Assembly (NCBI RefSeq): GCF_003024685.1
Contig: NZ_PYLQ01000001.1
Coordinates: forward strand, 124,001 to 188,000
Reading direction: 5' to 3'
Length of the DNA stretch: 64,000 nucleotides
Origin: Faecalibacillus intestinalis
GTDB lineage: Bacteria; Bacillota_I; Bacilli_A; Erysipelotrichales; Coprobacillaceae
Below the pieces are notes generated by a model. The model searched no databases and was not told the origin of the DNA. It saw only the letters and a program-made list of their open reading frames with translations. This document shows positions 56,066 to 64,000 of the stretch, in pieces. Position 1 is the first letter of the stretch. Each line of letters starts with the position of its first letter. The translations under genes were made by a program, and so were the position numbers.

Positions 56066-56101
56066 TTTTATGCTATAATGTGCCAAAAAAGGAGGGTGCT
56101 C

Positions 56102-57148
56102 ATGAAAAAACTATTTACAGTTATATTATGTTTACTTCTTTGTACAGGATGTACGTCAAAAACAAGTAAAAAAGAAACAAAAAGTAGCCAAGATACATCA
56201 TCTACTGATTCTTTAGATGATTCATTTTATCCTATTGTTAATTTAGGAACGAATCTTGTAAGAGAAACTTTTTATCAAGATTTTTCTTCCTCTGAAGATT
56301 TTCAAACAATAGGAAGAGAATTACAAGCTTTATCGACAGATTATTTCTCTACTTCAGATTATTATATGTCTGAGGGTCTACAACTTGTTCAAAATGATAA
56401 AAATCAACTTTTAAAGAAAGAAAAATATTCTTTACAACCATTAAATGGAGAATTAGTTGATGGTCAAGAAATTAATAAGATGGTAGAAAATATTAGTGAA
56501 CAAGATTATTATGAAAAAAGTGGAGATAAGTATACTTTAAAAGGAATGTCTATAGCGATTATTCTAGATCCAAAAGGTGGAACGAATGCAACTTTATCTG
56601 AAGGAAGTATAGACAGTTACGCAAAAGAAACGATTTCTAGATTGTATAAGTACTTACAAACAAAAAAATCTGTGAAAGATATTCCTACTTTTATTGCTGT
56701 TTATCGTCAAAATGACAGTGAAGAAAATAGTTATAATGGACGCTTTATTTATAGTAGTTATTGTCAAAATGGAAAAGTTGGAAATATTAAATCTTTAGAT
56801 TATGCTACTTATATTTTTACAAGTGATGAAGCAAATAAAGCAGATGAAGCTCTATATTCACAATTTTCGGTTTTTAAAAACAATGTAAAAAATGCTTCAA
56901 CTGAAGCTGTTGGTGTTGTAGGTTATGGGAAATATAAAGATGGTTCAATTCAAAGTTTAAAAATTCAAATTACTGCGAGTGTAAAAAGTTATACAGAACT
57001 TATTTATGTAGTAGAAACAGTTGCAGACCAAATGGATAATCATTTTTCTGGATTTGATAGTTATGCAGTGATTAATGATCAAGATGGATTGAAAGCTGTT
57101 GTGATTAAAAATGCTGGAAAGGATGCACAAAGTACATTGTTGTATTAA
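56102..57148 (+). CDS. CamS-family lipoprotein
   Basis: 348 aa from the ATG at 56102 (AGGAGGGTG upstream). Lipoprotein signal peptide with lipobox LCTGC (Cys about residue 18), then a Lys/Ser/Thr spacer and a CamS-like domain (IGRELQALSTDYFSTSDYYMSEG). Membrane-anchored on the outside; the signal peptide of staphylococcal CamS is the source of a sex pheromone. Gene order pcrA-ligA-camS supports the call. TATAAT with an upstream TG (extended -10) lies near 56070. Confidence 0.8.
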   Translation: MKKLFTVILCLLLCTGCTSKTSKKETKSSQDTSSTDSLDDSFYPIVNLGTNLVRETFYQDFSSSEDFQTIGRELQALSTDYFSTSDYYMSEGLQLVQNDKNQLLKKEKYSLQPLNGELVDGQEINKMVENISEQDYYEKSGDKYTLKGMSIAIILDPKGGTNATLSEGSIDSYAKETISRLYKYLQTKKSVKDIPTFIAVYRQNDSEENSYNGRFIYSSYCQNGKVGNIKSLDYATYIFTSDEANKADEALYSQFSVFKNNVKNASTEAVGVVGYGKYKDGSIQSLKIQITASVKSYTELIYVVETVADQMDNHFSGFDSYAVINDQDGLKAVVIKNAGKDAQSTLLY

Positions 57149-57189
57149 TGATAGACATTTGATACAATGATAGAAGAGAAGGTGAAAGA

Positions 57190-57918
57190 ATGGCAAGAGA
57201 AAGATTTTCTTTTGATGATACAATCGAATTTGATAAAGATGAATTAAAACCAAATAATGATATTCATGCAAATCATACAGGGAAATTTACATTTGATGAT
57301 GAAGTAAAGGAGAAAAAGGTGGCTAAACCAAAAAAGAAAAAGAGAAAGCTTAAAATATGGCATGTTGTTTTAACTTTATTTGTTGTTGCAGTAGTTGCTT
57401 TTTTCCTTTATATTTTTGTTTTTTCAGGAAATAATAATGGACCTGTTTATGGAGAAAGATGTGTGAAATTATTATCTGTTGATAAAAATGCAATTACTCA
57501 AGTTGAATCACAAATAGAACAAGATGAAAATATTCAAGATGTTGCAATTAAAGTTAGTTGTCGTACAATTAAGCTTACTTATCAATTATCAGATAATATT
57601 CAAGTTGATACTGCTAAATCTTTAGTTGAAAATTCTTTGCATACTTTTGATGACGCAATGGGACAAAGTAAAGAAGATGGTGCTGCATGGTCACAACTTT
57701 TAAATAAAGCAAATGGACGTTTACAATATGATTTAGAAATTATTGTAAAATCTAATGGTGAAAGTGATTTCCCATTATTTGGAACAAAACATGCAGGTGT
57801 TGATGCAATTACCTATACAGGTCAAAATGTTAAAGATCAAGCATCAGCAGATAAAGCAATTCAAAGACAAGCAGAAGTCGATGCAGCAAATAAAGCTGCC
57901 GCAAATAATAATCAATAA
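57190..57918 (+). CDS. Single-TM membrane protein, function unknown
   Basis: 242 aa. Acidic N-terminus with two FxFDD repeats (RFSFDDTIEFD, KFTFDDEVKEK), a Lys-rich patch (KPKKKKRKLK), one TM helix (about 57-77), then an extracytoplasmic domain of about 165 aa ending in an Ala/Asn/Gln-rich tail. Topology suggests an anchored external protein. GAGAAGGTG ribosome site. No family recognised. Closed by a strong terminator before rlmD. Confidence 0.7.
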   Translation: MARERFSFDDTIEFDKDELKPNNDIHANHTGKFTFDDEVKEKKVAKPKKKKRKLKIWHVVLTLFVVAVVAFFLYIFVFSGNNNGPVYGERCVKLLSVDKNAITQVESQIEQDENIQDVAIKVSCRTIKLTYQLSDNIQVDTAKSLVENSLHTFDDAMGQSKEDGAAWSQLLNKANGRLQYDLEIIVKSNGESDFPLFGTKHAGVDAITYTGQNVKDQASADKAIQRQAEVDAANKAAANNNQ

Positions 57919-57939
57919 ACGAGCTCAGCTCGTTTTTTT
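57919..57939 (+). terminator. Terminator before rlmD
   Basis: Stem ACGAGC (57919-57924) / GCTCGT (57928-57933), TCA loop, T-run to 57939; the rlmD ribosome site begins in the next bases. Confidence 0.82.
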
Positions 57940-57949
57940 GGAGGAAAAA

Positions 57950-59302
57950 ATGAAGAAAAATGATTATTTTATAGGAGAATGTGTTGATCAGTCTCATGAT
58001 GGAAAAGGAATCGTTAAATATGAAGGATTTACTTATTTTGTAAATGGCATGATTACAGGGGAAGTTGGACAAATTAAATGTATTAAAATGTTAAAAAATT
58101 ATGGAGTAGGAAGATTAATTGAATTACAAAAGCCTTCACCTGAAAGAGTGAATCCTAAATGTCATATTTATCAAGGCTGTGGTGGTTGTCATTTAATGCA
58201 TTTATCAAGTAAAGGACAACAAGAATTTAAAACAAAAAGAGTAAAGGATTGTATGGAAAGAATTGGACATTTAGAAGTTGATGTTCAACCTTGTTTAATG
58301 CAAGAAAATCCATGGTATTATCGTAATAAAGTACAAATGCCTTTAGGCTATGATAAAAATGGACAACTTGTTACAGGTTTTTATAAACAAAAAACCAATG
58401 ATATTATTGCTTGTAATGAATGTTTGATTCAAAATGAAGAATCTAATGCAGTGATTCAAAGAGTGAAAGAACTCTTTGTAGAGTACAATATTAAACCTTA
58501 TGATAAAGTAACACATCGAGGAAATATTAAACATATTCTTACAAAAAAAGGCTATCATAGTGAAGAATTTATGCTTTGTTTTATTACCTATCAAAAAACA
58601 ATCAAGCATATTGATCAAATTGTAGAAATACTTATTCAAGAATTTCCACATATTAAAACCATTATTCAAAATATTAATGAAAGACATGATAATGTCATTT
58701 TAGGTGATGAAGAAAAGATACTGTATGGAAAAGGTTATATTTATGATACATTATTAGACAATCAATATAAAATTTCCTTAAAATCATTCTATCAAATCAA
58801 TCCTATTCAAGTAGAAAAACTTTATCAAACAGCGATTGATTTAGCTCATATAAATCAAGATTCTGTTGTTTTAGATGCGTATTGTGGAATTGGAACCATT
58901 ACCCTTTCACTTGCAAAGCATGTAAAGAAAGTCTATGGAGTCGAAGTTGTTCCTCAAGCTATAGAGGATGCTAAAAATAATGCTTTACTTAATAAAATAG
59001 ATAATGCAGAATTTGTCTGTGATGATGCTGGAAAATATATGGTTGAGCTTGTTAAGAAAAATACCCATTTAGATGTTGTTTTTGTTGATCCACCAAGAAA
59101 AGGATGTTCAGAAGAATTCTTAGAACATCTCATACAGGCAAGTCCAAAGGAAATTATTTATATTTCTTGTGATGTGGCTACACAAGCAAGAGATGCTAAA
59201 TATTTAAATGAACATGGTTATACAATTACTCATTGCCAACCAGTAGATATGTTCCCGCATACTTTCCATGTGGAGACTGTATGTTTGCTGTCAAGAAAAT
59301 AA
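57950..59302 (+). CDS. 23S rRNA (uracil-C5)-methyltransferase, RlmD/TrmA family
   Basis: 450 aa from the ATG at 57950 (GGAGGAAAAA upstream). N-terminal TRAM-like domain; Fe-S cluster Cys in CHIYQGCGGCHLMHL; SAM motif LDAYCGIGTITLSLAK; VDPPRKGCSEEF; catalytic Cys in IYISCDVATQARD; C-terminus HVETVCLLSRK. Methylates uracil in rRNA (RlmD/RlmCD) or tRNA. The last codons use CTG/GAG/GTG unlike the rest of this AT-rich gene, consistent with an integration event at the 3' end. Confidence 0.9.
   Translation: MKKNDYFIGECVDQSHDGKGIVKYEGFTYFVNGMITGEVGQIKCIKMLKNYGVGRLIELQKPSPERVNPKCHIYQGCGGCHLMHLSSKGQQEFKTKRVKDCMERIGHLEVDVQPCLMQENPWYYRNKVQMPLGYDKNGQLVTGFYKQKTNDIIACNECLIQNEESNAVIQRVKELFVEYNIKPYDKVTHRGNIKHILTKKGYHSEEFMLCFITYQKTIKHIDQIVEILIQEFPHIKTIIQNINERHDNVILGDEEKILYGKGYIYDTLLDNQYKISLKSFYQINPIQVEKLYQTAIDLAHINQDSVVLDAYCGIGTITLSLAKHVKKVYGVEVVPQAIEDAKNNALLNKIDNAEFVCDDAGKYMVELVKKNTHLDVVFVDPPRKGCSEEFLEHLIQASPKEIIYISCDVATQARDAKYLNEHGYTITHCQPVDMFPHTFHVETVCLLSRK
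59265..59302. other. Candidate attachment site at the rlmD 3' end
   Basis: The last dozen codons (HVETVCLLSRK) switch to GTG GAG ACT GTA TGT TTG CTG TCA, unlike the TTA/GAA codon habit of the gene, and DNA to the right is compositionally different. 3' ends of rlmD/rumA-type genes are recurrent integration sites for conjugative elements. The second att copy and the integrase would lie outside the window. Confidence 0.5.
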
Positions 59303-59583
59303 AATTAAGTGCTGAAAAGTAGCGCATTTCCGGGCTTTTTGTAAGGTTGGTATCATCGTAAGAAGACTTGCGGAAAGCTCGGTTTTCTTATATGGAAACA
59401 TATCTACTTTTCTGCCTGGCTGGAGAAAAATTGAGTAGTTGGAGAATAGCGGTAGGGTTTAGGCTGTGGATTAGATATCAGAGGTTGTGGCACTAGGATT
59501 GTTGCCAGAGTCGACCGCAGTTCAAGCCACTTGATACTAAGTGGCATACTTGGCAGTGGAATAGATGACAGGAGGGTTTTGAT
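59303..59583. other. Element-edge non-coding region
   Basis: 281 bp with higher GC than the left flank and no gene found. Contains an inverted repeat GCCACTT (59526-59532) / AAGTGGC (59539-59545) not followed by a T-run, and a GTCGAC site. Ends in AGGAGGG, the ribosome site of the broken gene at 59584. Probably the terminal segment of the integrated element. Confidence 0.5.
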
Positions 59584-60213
59584 ATGGCAGAAAAACATAC
59601 AGACGAGAATCTTTATAGAGTAGTTCGTAAAGATGGCAGTCACTTAAATACAATGGCAGTCACTTAAATACAAAGGTGAATCCGGATGGTACGAAATCTG
59701 CATTGCAATTCACCGATGATAATAATGATTTAAATGGTCCCGTTGATTTGCTGGAAGTCGATGAAGAAGAATTAATAAGAACCGAATACATTTCTGTCCC
59801 ACAAGCGGAGCGTTCTCTTGGAGAACGACTTATTGATGAAGTTGTTGTTCCCGTGATTAGAGATGCAACCACTCAGCTACTTGAGTATGGAACTGAAAAA
59901 GCGGAGATATGGATAGAAGAGAAAGTAGTTCCAATGGCAAAATCAAAAGTGAAGGCTGGGTGGGAAAATCTCAAATTGTTCATATCTGCAATAAAGGATT
60001 TTGATAAACCCATAAAAGCCACTCAAATCGTCACTGAACGGAAAAACACCTTTAAGGCAAGTGAGATTGAAGTTGTTAACAGAGAAAATGCGGAATTGAG
60101 GTTGGAAAGAATTATAATTACCTAAAAATGAAGATAGCAGGCAACCGCAGTGTCCAGAAGATAAAGAGAGTGCAATTGTGGAGGCATTGAAGCATTTTAA
60201 GATGAATAATTAA
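59584..60213 (+). pseudogene. Unknown ~174-200 aa protein gene broken by a 20-bp tandem duplication
   Basis: ATG at 59584 after AGGAGGG. The frame runs 23 codons (MAEKHTDENLYRVVRK...), then a 20-bp direct duplication (59633-59652 = 59653-59672) shifts it into an early TAA. Removing one copy restores a single frame through 60125 (KVNPDGTKSALQFTDDNN...). After that stop, a second possible frameshift would add a helical tail (CPEDKESAIVEALKHFK) ending at 60213. The protein is acidic, helical and soluble (GTEKAEIWIEEKVVPMAKSKV). Not recognised. Confidence 0.75.
59633..59672 (+). repeat. 20-bp tandem duplication inside the broken gene
   Basis: Two exact adjacent copies of ATGGCAGTCACTTAAATACA (59633-59652, 59653-59672). 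Deleting one returns the frame of the gene around it. Confidence 0.95.
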
Positions 60214-60233
60214 TAAAGGGAGGTGCAGATGCT

Positions 60234-60923
60234 ATGCCAGGTATACTCGTGGTTGAAGATGATGAAAATTTAAATCGTGGAATTACATTCTCACTGAAAA
60301 AATCCGGATATGAGGTTTTTTCAGCAGAATCAATGAAAAAAGCGAAAAGAATTGCAAGTGATCATAATGTGGATGTTACCATTTGTGATGTGAATCTTCC
60401 GGATGGGAATGGACTGGAATTTGTAAGGTGGATGAGATGCAATTATAATACATACATTATTTGTCTTACAGCACTAGATCAGGAGATGGATCAGGTCATG
60501 GGATATGAAGCAGGGGCAGATGATTATATTACAAAGCCGTTTAGTCTTTCGGTACTTCTTTTGAAAATAGAAGCATATTTCCGCCGCAGACAGGAGAAAA
60601 CGGAAGCCGAAAAGATGATTTCGGGAGATATCGTATTTATCGCAGGAGAAATGAAAGTCCTGATAAAGAGTCGTGAAATCAGTCTGACAAAAACGGAGTT
60701 GAAAATGCTGACTTTTTTTCTTCAGAATCCGAAACAGATTCTTTCAAAAACACAAATATTGGAAAATGTGTTTGATCTGGAAGGGGATTTTGTAGATGAA
60801 AATACAATCGCTGTCAATATCAGAAGACTCCGTAAGAAAATTGAAGACAATCCGGCTGCACCGGTCTATATAAAGAATATCAGGGGTCTTGGGTATATAT
60901 GGAATCAGGAGGTAAGGCAGTGA
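60234..60923 (+). CDS. OmpR-family response regulator (element-borne)
   Basis: 229 aa. Receiver with EDDEN, phosphoacceptor Asp52 in TICDVNLPDG and Lys in YITKPFS; C-terminal winged helix (IRRLRKKIEDN, IRGLGYIW). Related in design to the 10-kb regulator but with different residues and codon usage (CTG, CCG, GTA). GGGAGGTG ribosome site. Overlaps the kinase gene (GTGA). Confidence 0.93.
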   Translation: MPGILVVEDDENLNRGITFSLKKSGYEVFSAESMKKAKRIASDHNVDVTICDVNLPDGNGLEFVRWMRCNYNTYIICLTALDQEMDQVMGYEAGADDYITKPFSLSVLLLKIEAYFRRRQEKTEAEKMISGDIVFIAGEMKVLIKSREISLTKTELKMLTFFLQNPKQILSKTQILENVFDLEGDFVDENTIAVNIRRLRKKIEDNPAAPVYIKNIRGLGYIWNQEVRQ

Positions 60924-62164
60924 CAAAGAGATATCGCAAGAAGATCACAGTAGTGCTCTCTGTGGTATTGCCTGTCATAATATTGTTTGCAATATTAAAT
61001 TGCTTTACCACGTATGTGTTTTATGAAGATTATAAATATAAAATGAATCTTATGACAGAGATTGTTGCAAAGGAAGAATTTTCCGGGCTGGATGCTGTTT
61101 CGGAATTGCTTAAGGATAAGGATATTGAAACTAGCGAACAGGGAAGGCAATTATTGGAGCAATATGGATACTGGGGAAATAAAGGGAATGCATTTTATTC
61201 GCAATTCCAGCATCAGGTTATGGTGACCGGTGCTGTAAGCACTGTGATATGCGTGCTTCTTTTTACTTTTTTACTTTATTGGAAGAAAAAAGAAGATGCG
61301 TGTCATCAGAAAATTTTAGACCAGTTGGAAGAAATTCTGATCAGATTCCGTGAAAATAAATTTGATGATTTACTGAAAACGGAAAATCACACAGAACTGG
61401 AAAATTTGAATGATCAACTTGAAGCAATCGGACATCATATTCAGTTGCTAAAGGAAGAAGCACAGGAAGAAAAAGAGAGCACGAAGGAAATGGTTTCTGA
61501 TATTTCTCACCAGTTAAAGACACCGGTTGCAGCTTTAGATATATGCTTTAGTGTGCTGATGCAGAATGACTTAAGTGCCACAGAACAGGAGGAGTTTCGT
61601 GTCCGTTGTCGGAGTGCTCTGGATGGCCTGGAGACATTATTGCAGTCGCTTCTTGAAATATCCAAGATGGAAACTGGACTGATTCAGATGAATAAGAAAA
61701 AATTTCCGCTTATGGATACTGTCATATCTGCTGTGAACCGTACTTATCCCAAAGCGGATGAGAAAGAGATAGAATTTGTTTTTGACTATGAAAAAGAGCT
61801 GGAAACATGCACGATTATGCAGGATAAAAGGTGGCTTGGTGAAGCTGTGATCAACGTTCTGGATAATGCAGTCAAGTACAGTCCGTGTGGTTCAAAAATT
61901 TTTATTCGGTTGCAAAAAAGAAACAATCTTGTAAGAATGGAAATTGAGGATCAGGGAATTGGTATTCCGCAGAATGAGTATCACAAAATTTTTCAACGAT
62001 TTTATAGAGGAAGTTCCAGGGAGGTCATGGAAAAGAGTGGTACAGGAATCGGACTTTTTCTATCGAGAGAAATTATCGAAAAACACGCAGGTACGATCAC
62101 GGTAACCTCCGGCAAAAAGAAAAAAGGAAGCACGTTTGTAATTCAATTACCATATGTTGGTTAA
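60920..62164 (+). CDS. Sensor histidine kinase (element-borne)
   Basis: 414 aa from GTG at 60920, which overlaps the regulator stop and has AGGAGG 7 bases upstream; an ATG at 60899 lies inside the regulator gene. Two TM helices (about 12-34 and 98-120) enclosing a ~65-aa extracytoplasmic loop, unlike the intramembrane-sensing kinase at 10.7 kb. HisKA DISHQLKTPVAAL, then N, G1 (DQGIGIP), F (FQRFYRG) and G2 (GTGIGLFLSRE) boxes. Feeds the response regulator controlling the downstream ABC genes. Confidence 0.92.
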   Translation: MTKRYRKKITVVLSVVLPVIILFAILNCFTTYVFYEDYKYKMNLMTEIVAKEEFSGLDAVSELLKDKDIETSEQGRQLLEQYGYWGNKGNAFYSQFQHQVMVTGAVSTVICVLLFTFLLYWKKKEDACHQKILDQLEEILIRFRENKFDDLLKTENHTELENLNDQLEAIGHHIQLLKEEAQEEKESTKEMVSDISHQLKTPVAALDICFSVLMQNDLSATEQEEFRVRCRSALDGLETLLQSLLEISKMETGLIQMNKKKFPLMDTVISAVNRTYPKADEKEIEFVFDYEKELETCTIMQDKRWLGEAVINVLDNAVKYSPCGSKIFIRLQKRNNLVRMEIEDQGIGIPQNEYHKIFQRFYRGSSREVMEKSGTGIGLFLSREIIEKHAGTITVTSGKKKKGSTFVIQLPYVG

Positions 62165-62173
62165 ATTTTAAGT

Positions 62174-62216
62174 GAGCAGAAATCTTACAATTCTGTAAGA
62201 CTTCTGCTCGTTTTTT
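62174..62216 (+). terminator. Terminator between kinase and ABC genes
   Basis: Long stem GAGCAGAA..TCTTACA / TGTAAGA..TTCTGCTC (62174-62209) with one mismatch, loop ATTC, T-run. Confidence 0.87.
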
Positions 62217-62279
62217 GAAAGTGAAATGAAAGATTGTCCTGATACAATTTGAATGTAGGATGAAAAGGAGGCAAAACAC

Positions 62280-62954
62280 ATGAGTGTGATATTAGAAACT
62301 AAGCAGCTTTGTAAGTTTTATGGCGCAGGTGAGAATCAGGTCAAAGCGGTCAATCAGGTGGATATTCAGATTGAGCGGGGAGAATTTGTTGCAATTGTTG
62401 GAAAGTCAGGTTCCGGTAAAAGCACATTACTTCATATGCTTGGAGGGCTAGACACCCCGACAAAAGGCAATGTTACTTTAGCAAGGAAAGATTTATACAG
62501 GATGAAGGAAGATGCCCTTGCTGTTTTCCGTAGAAGAAAAATCGGATTTGTTTTTCAGGCATTTAATCTGGTTTCATCTGTTAATGTCTGGGAAAATATT
62601 GTACTGCCACTGGGGCTGGATGGAAGAAAAGTGGATGAAGCGTATATAAATGATATTATTGCAACTCTGGGGATTGAAAATCGGATTTATAATCTGCCAA
62701 ATCAGTTATCCGGAGGACAGCAGCAGAGAGTAGCAATTGCAAGAGCACTGGTGAATCGTCCGGAAATTATATTTGCGGATGAGCCGACCGGAAATCTTGA
62801 TTCTAAGACCAGTGATGAGGTAATCGCTCTGCTTAAGATGACAGCAAAAAAATATGGACAGACAATTGTAATGATTACCCATGATGACGAAATTGCACAG
62901 GTCGCTGACCGTATTCTGGTGATTGAGGACGGACAGGTGGTGGATTTCAGATGA
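62280..62954 (+). CDS. ABC transporter ATPase (element-borne)
   Basis: 224 aa, MacB/LolD/BceA class. Walker A GKSGSGKST, Q-loop FQAFNLVSS, signature LSGGQQQRVAIARAL, Walker B EIIFADEP, H-loop ITHDD. AAGGAGG ribosome site; a possible promoter TTGTCC-N16-TAGGAT overlaps 62234-62261. ATGA overlap with the permease gene. Gene order ATPase then permease, opposite to the module at 11.7-14.7 kb. Confidence 0.94.
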   Translation: MSVILETKQLCKFYGAGENQVKAVNQVDIQIERGEFVAIVGKSGSGKSTLLHMLGGLDTPTKGNVTLARKDLYRMKEDALAVFRRRKIGFVFQAFNLVSSVNVWENIVLPLGLDGRKVDEAYINDIIATLGIENRIYNLPNQLSGGQQQRVAIARALVNRPEIIFADEPTGNLDSKTSDEVIALLKMTAKKYGQTIVMITHDDEIAQVADRILVIEDGQVVDFR

Positions 62955-64000
62955 AGACAATAAGCAGGATTGCATATAGAAATGACAAAAAGAACAGGAC
63001 AAGAAGTATACTGATCATGATGGCAATCTGTCTGACTACGATGCTGCTTGTGATTATCAGTACTGTGGGAAATGGAATGATCCGTTTGCAGAAAAGTCAG
63101 GCGGCAGGATCATATGGAAGCAATTATGGTCTGTTTGTTTCCGCAGACGGATCGCAGTTAAAAGAAGTAAACCGCCGTGCGGAAATAGATGCTACAGGCA
63201 CTATGTGCACCGAAGGTATCATAAAAGGCAATGAAAAAGGCGGGTTTGTCTGCATGGATGAGACTGCAAGAAAAATGCTTCCTTATAATAAAGAATATGA
63301 GTTGAAGGAAGGAAAGTATCCGGGGGGAACGCAGGAAATTGCCGCAGGAAGAGCATTCTTTCGTGCAATGGGATATGATGATGTAAAAATCGGAGATACG
63401 GTTACACTGGATTACCGCGCAGGGATGCAGTCAGAATATAAGCCGGAAGAATTTGTTGTCAGCGGAATCCTATATGATCGGGATGAGTATACCATCGAGG
63501 CATCTTATGTTGCTTTCGGGTCACAGGAGTTTTATGATGAGCACGTCGCAGAGAATGACAGACAGTATAATATTTATTTTACTTTAAATGATTCGGCAAA
63601 TGTATCTATGAATAATATTGATTCGGTTATAAAGCAGATTGCAGCAGCTTGTGGGATCGAAGAAAAAAACGTTACAGTCAATGATCTCTATTTGCAATGG
63701 GTCTTGCAGCCGAGTTATGAAATGATTGCGGTATGTGGAATTCTGATTCTTGCAATTGTACTTTTCTCTGTTGTGGTCATTTATAATATTTTTCAGGTCG
63801 GTATTGCCAACAAGATACAGGAGTATGGAAAAATTAAGGCTCTGGGAGCGACAAAAAAGCAGATGAAACAACTGATCTTCAGAGAGGGCATTTTTTTGAC
63901 AATTTTTTCAATACCAGTTGGATTGCTTTTTGGCTTTCTGATTGCAAAATGCGGTTTTAACTGGCTGGTAGAACAGGGAAACTTTGTATCAACCGGAATT
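62951..64000 (+). CDS. ABC transporter permease, FtsX-type, cut by the window edge
   Basis: 350 codons are visible, open to the right edge. Begins MKTISRIAYRNDKKN, TM helix about 20-42, extracytoplasmic domain to about residue 258, then further TM helices (VCGILILAIVLFSVVVIYN and IFLTIFSIPVGLLFGFLIA) with the FtsX segment EYGKIKALGATKKQMKQLI. ATGA overlap with the ATPase. Partner of the ATPase and probable output of the two-component system. The rest lies outside the window. Confidence 0.9.
   Translation, partial: MKTISRIAYRNDKKNRTRSILIMMAICLTTMLLVIISTVGNGMIRLQKSQAAGSYGSNYGLFVSADGSQLKEVNRRAEIDATGTMCTEGIIKGNEKGGFVCMDETARKMLPYNKEYELKEGKYPGGTQEIAAGRAFFRAMGYDDVKIGDTVTLDYRAGMQSEYKPEEFVVSGILYDRDEYTIEASYVAFGSQEFYDEHVAENDRQYNIYFTLNDSANVSMNNIDSVIKQIAAACGIEEKNVTVNDLYLQWVLQPSYEMIAVCGILILAIVLFSVVVIYNIFQVGIANKIQEYGKIKALGATKKQMKQLIFREGIFLTIFSIPVGLLFGFLIAKCGFNWLVEQGNFVSTGI

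Noticed and set aside
57755-57949. Longer N-terminus of RlmD reaching back into the single-TM gene
   Set aside because: The extension overlaps the preceding gene and its terminator; the ATG at 57950 has a proper ribosome site and the family's normal start.
59303-59583. Transposase or integrase remnant at the composition break
   Set aside because: No frame in this gap shows recombinase motifs; only a short inverted repeat is seen.
62706-63871. Minus-strand frames under the element ABC genes (62706-63002, 63584-63871)
   Set aside because: They lie opposite well-supported ATPase and permease genes and have no family pattern.

Overview
The window is mostly AT-rich DNA from a low-GC Firmicute, probably a gut Erysipelotrichia-type organism (Coprobacillus/Catenibacterium-like). 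This is an inference from strong AGGAGG ribosome sites, very A-rich codon use, short intrinsic terminators at most gene ends, and gene sets such as pcrA-ligA-camS, RNase J, lac-PTS plus Leloir genes and FtsX-type ABC/two-component modules. The last ~4.7 kb (from about 59.3 kb) has visibly higher GC, uses CTG/CCG/CGG/GTC codons, and looks like the edge of an integrated element of Lachnospiraceae-like origin.

Layout. 0-9 kb: end of argB; a metallophosphoesterase-like pseudoenzyme behind ribonuclease J; DegV; thioredoxin; HAD phosphatase; an L,D-transpeptidase; a cold-shock protein with a long leader; an MIF-like tautomerase; esterase plus methyltransferase; two identical tRNA-His genes. 9-15.4 kb: GNAT, a four-TM protein, then response regulator, histidine kinase, FtsX permease and ABC ATPase, followed by small proteins and a cupin. 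15.4-28.5 kb: a sugar island. A PRD regulator with a decayed AAA+ domain sits behind a ~200-bp repeat array and leads lacF-lacE-lacG-HAD; next come galE and divergent galT-galK-galM, and a LacI-type regulator whose apparent operator lies in all three gal-region promoters. 28.6-36 kb: M16 protease, esterase, S66 peptidase, methyltransferase, GNAT, HD hydrolase, AraC regulator and Nudix genes.

36-48 kb is an accessory stretch with signs of gene turnover: a DUF2185 protein, a membrane zincin, a secreted-protein gene frameshifted in a poly-A tract, an M24 peptidase homolog, a PD-(D/E)XK-like protein, an MFS pump with its TetR repressor behind a 42-bp palindrome, a mosaic of two decayed gene starts copied from genes elsewhere in the window, a very small sirtuin without zinc cysteines, a DUF3990 remnant, a DUF4365 nuclease-like protein and a two-TM protein. 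48.5-59.3 kb returns to core genes: rpsU, pyrC-pyrK-pyrD, pcrA, ligA, camS, a single-TM protein and rlmD.

59.3-64 kb: the presumed element begins at the rlmD 3' end, carries a gene broken by a 20-bp tandem duplication, and continues into a second, differently organised response regulator-kinase-ATPase-permease module that runs off the window.

Working together: LacFE would import lactose as lactose-6-phosphate and LacG would split it to glucose and galactose-6-phosphate. No tagatose-6-phosphate genes are present, so a HAD phosphatase feeding the neighbouring Leloir genes is a testable idea. No CRISPR array, rRNA operon or complete transposase was seen. All family calls were made by reading motifs, with no database search.
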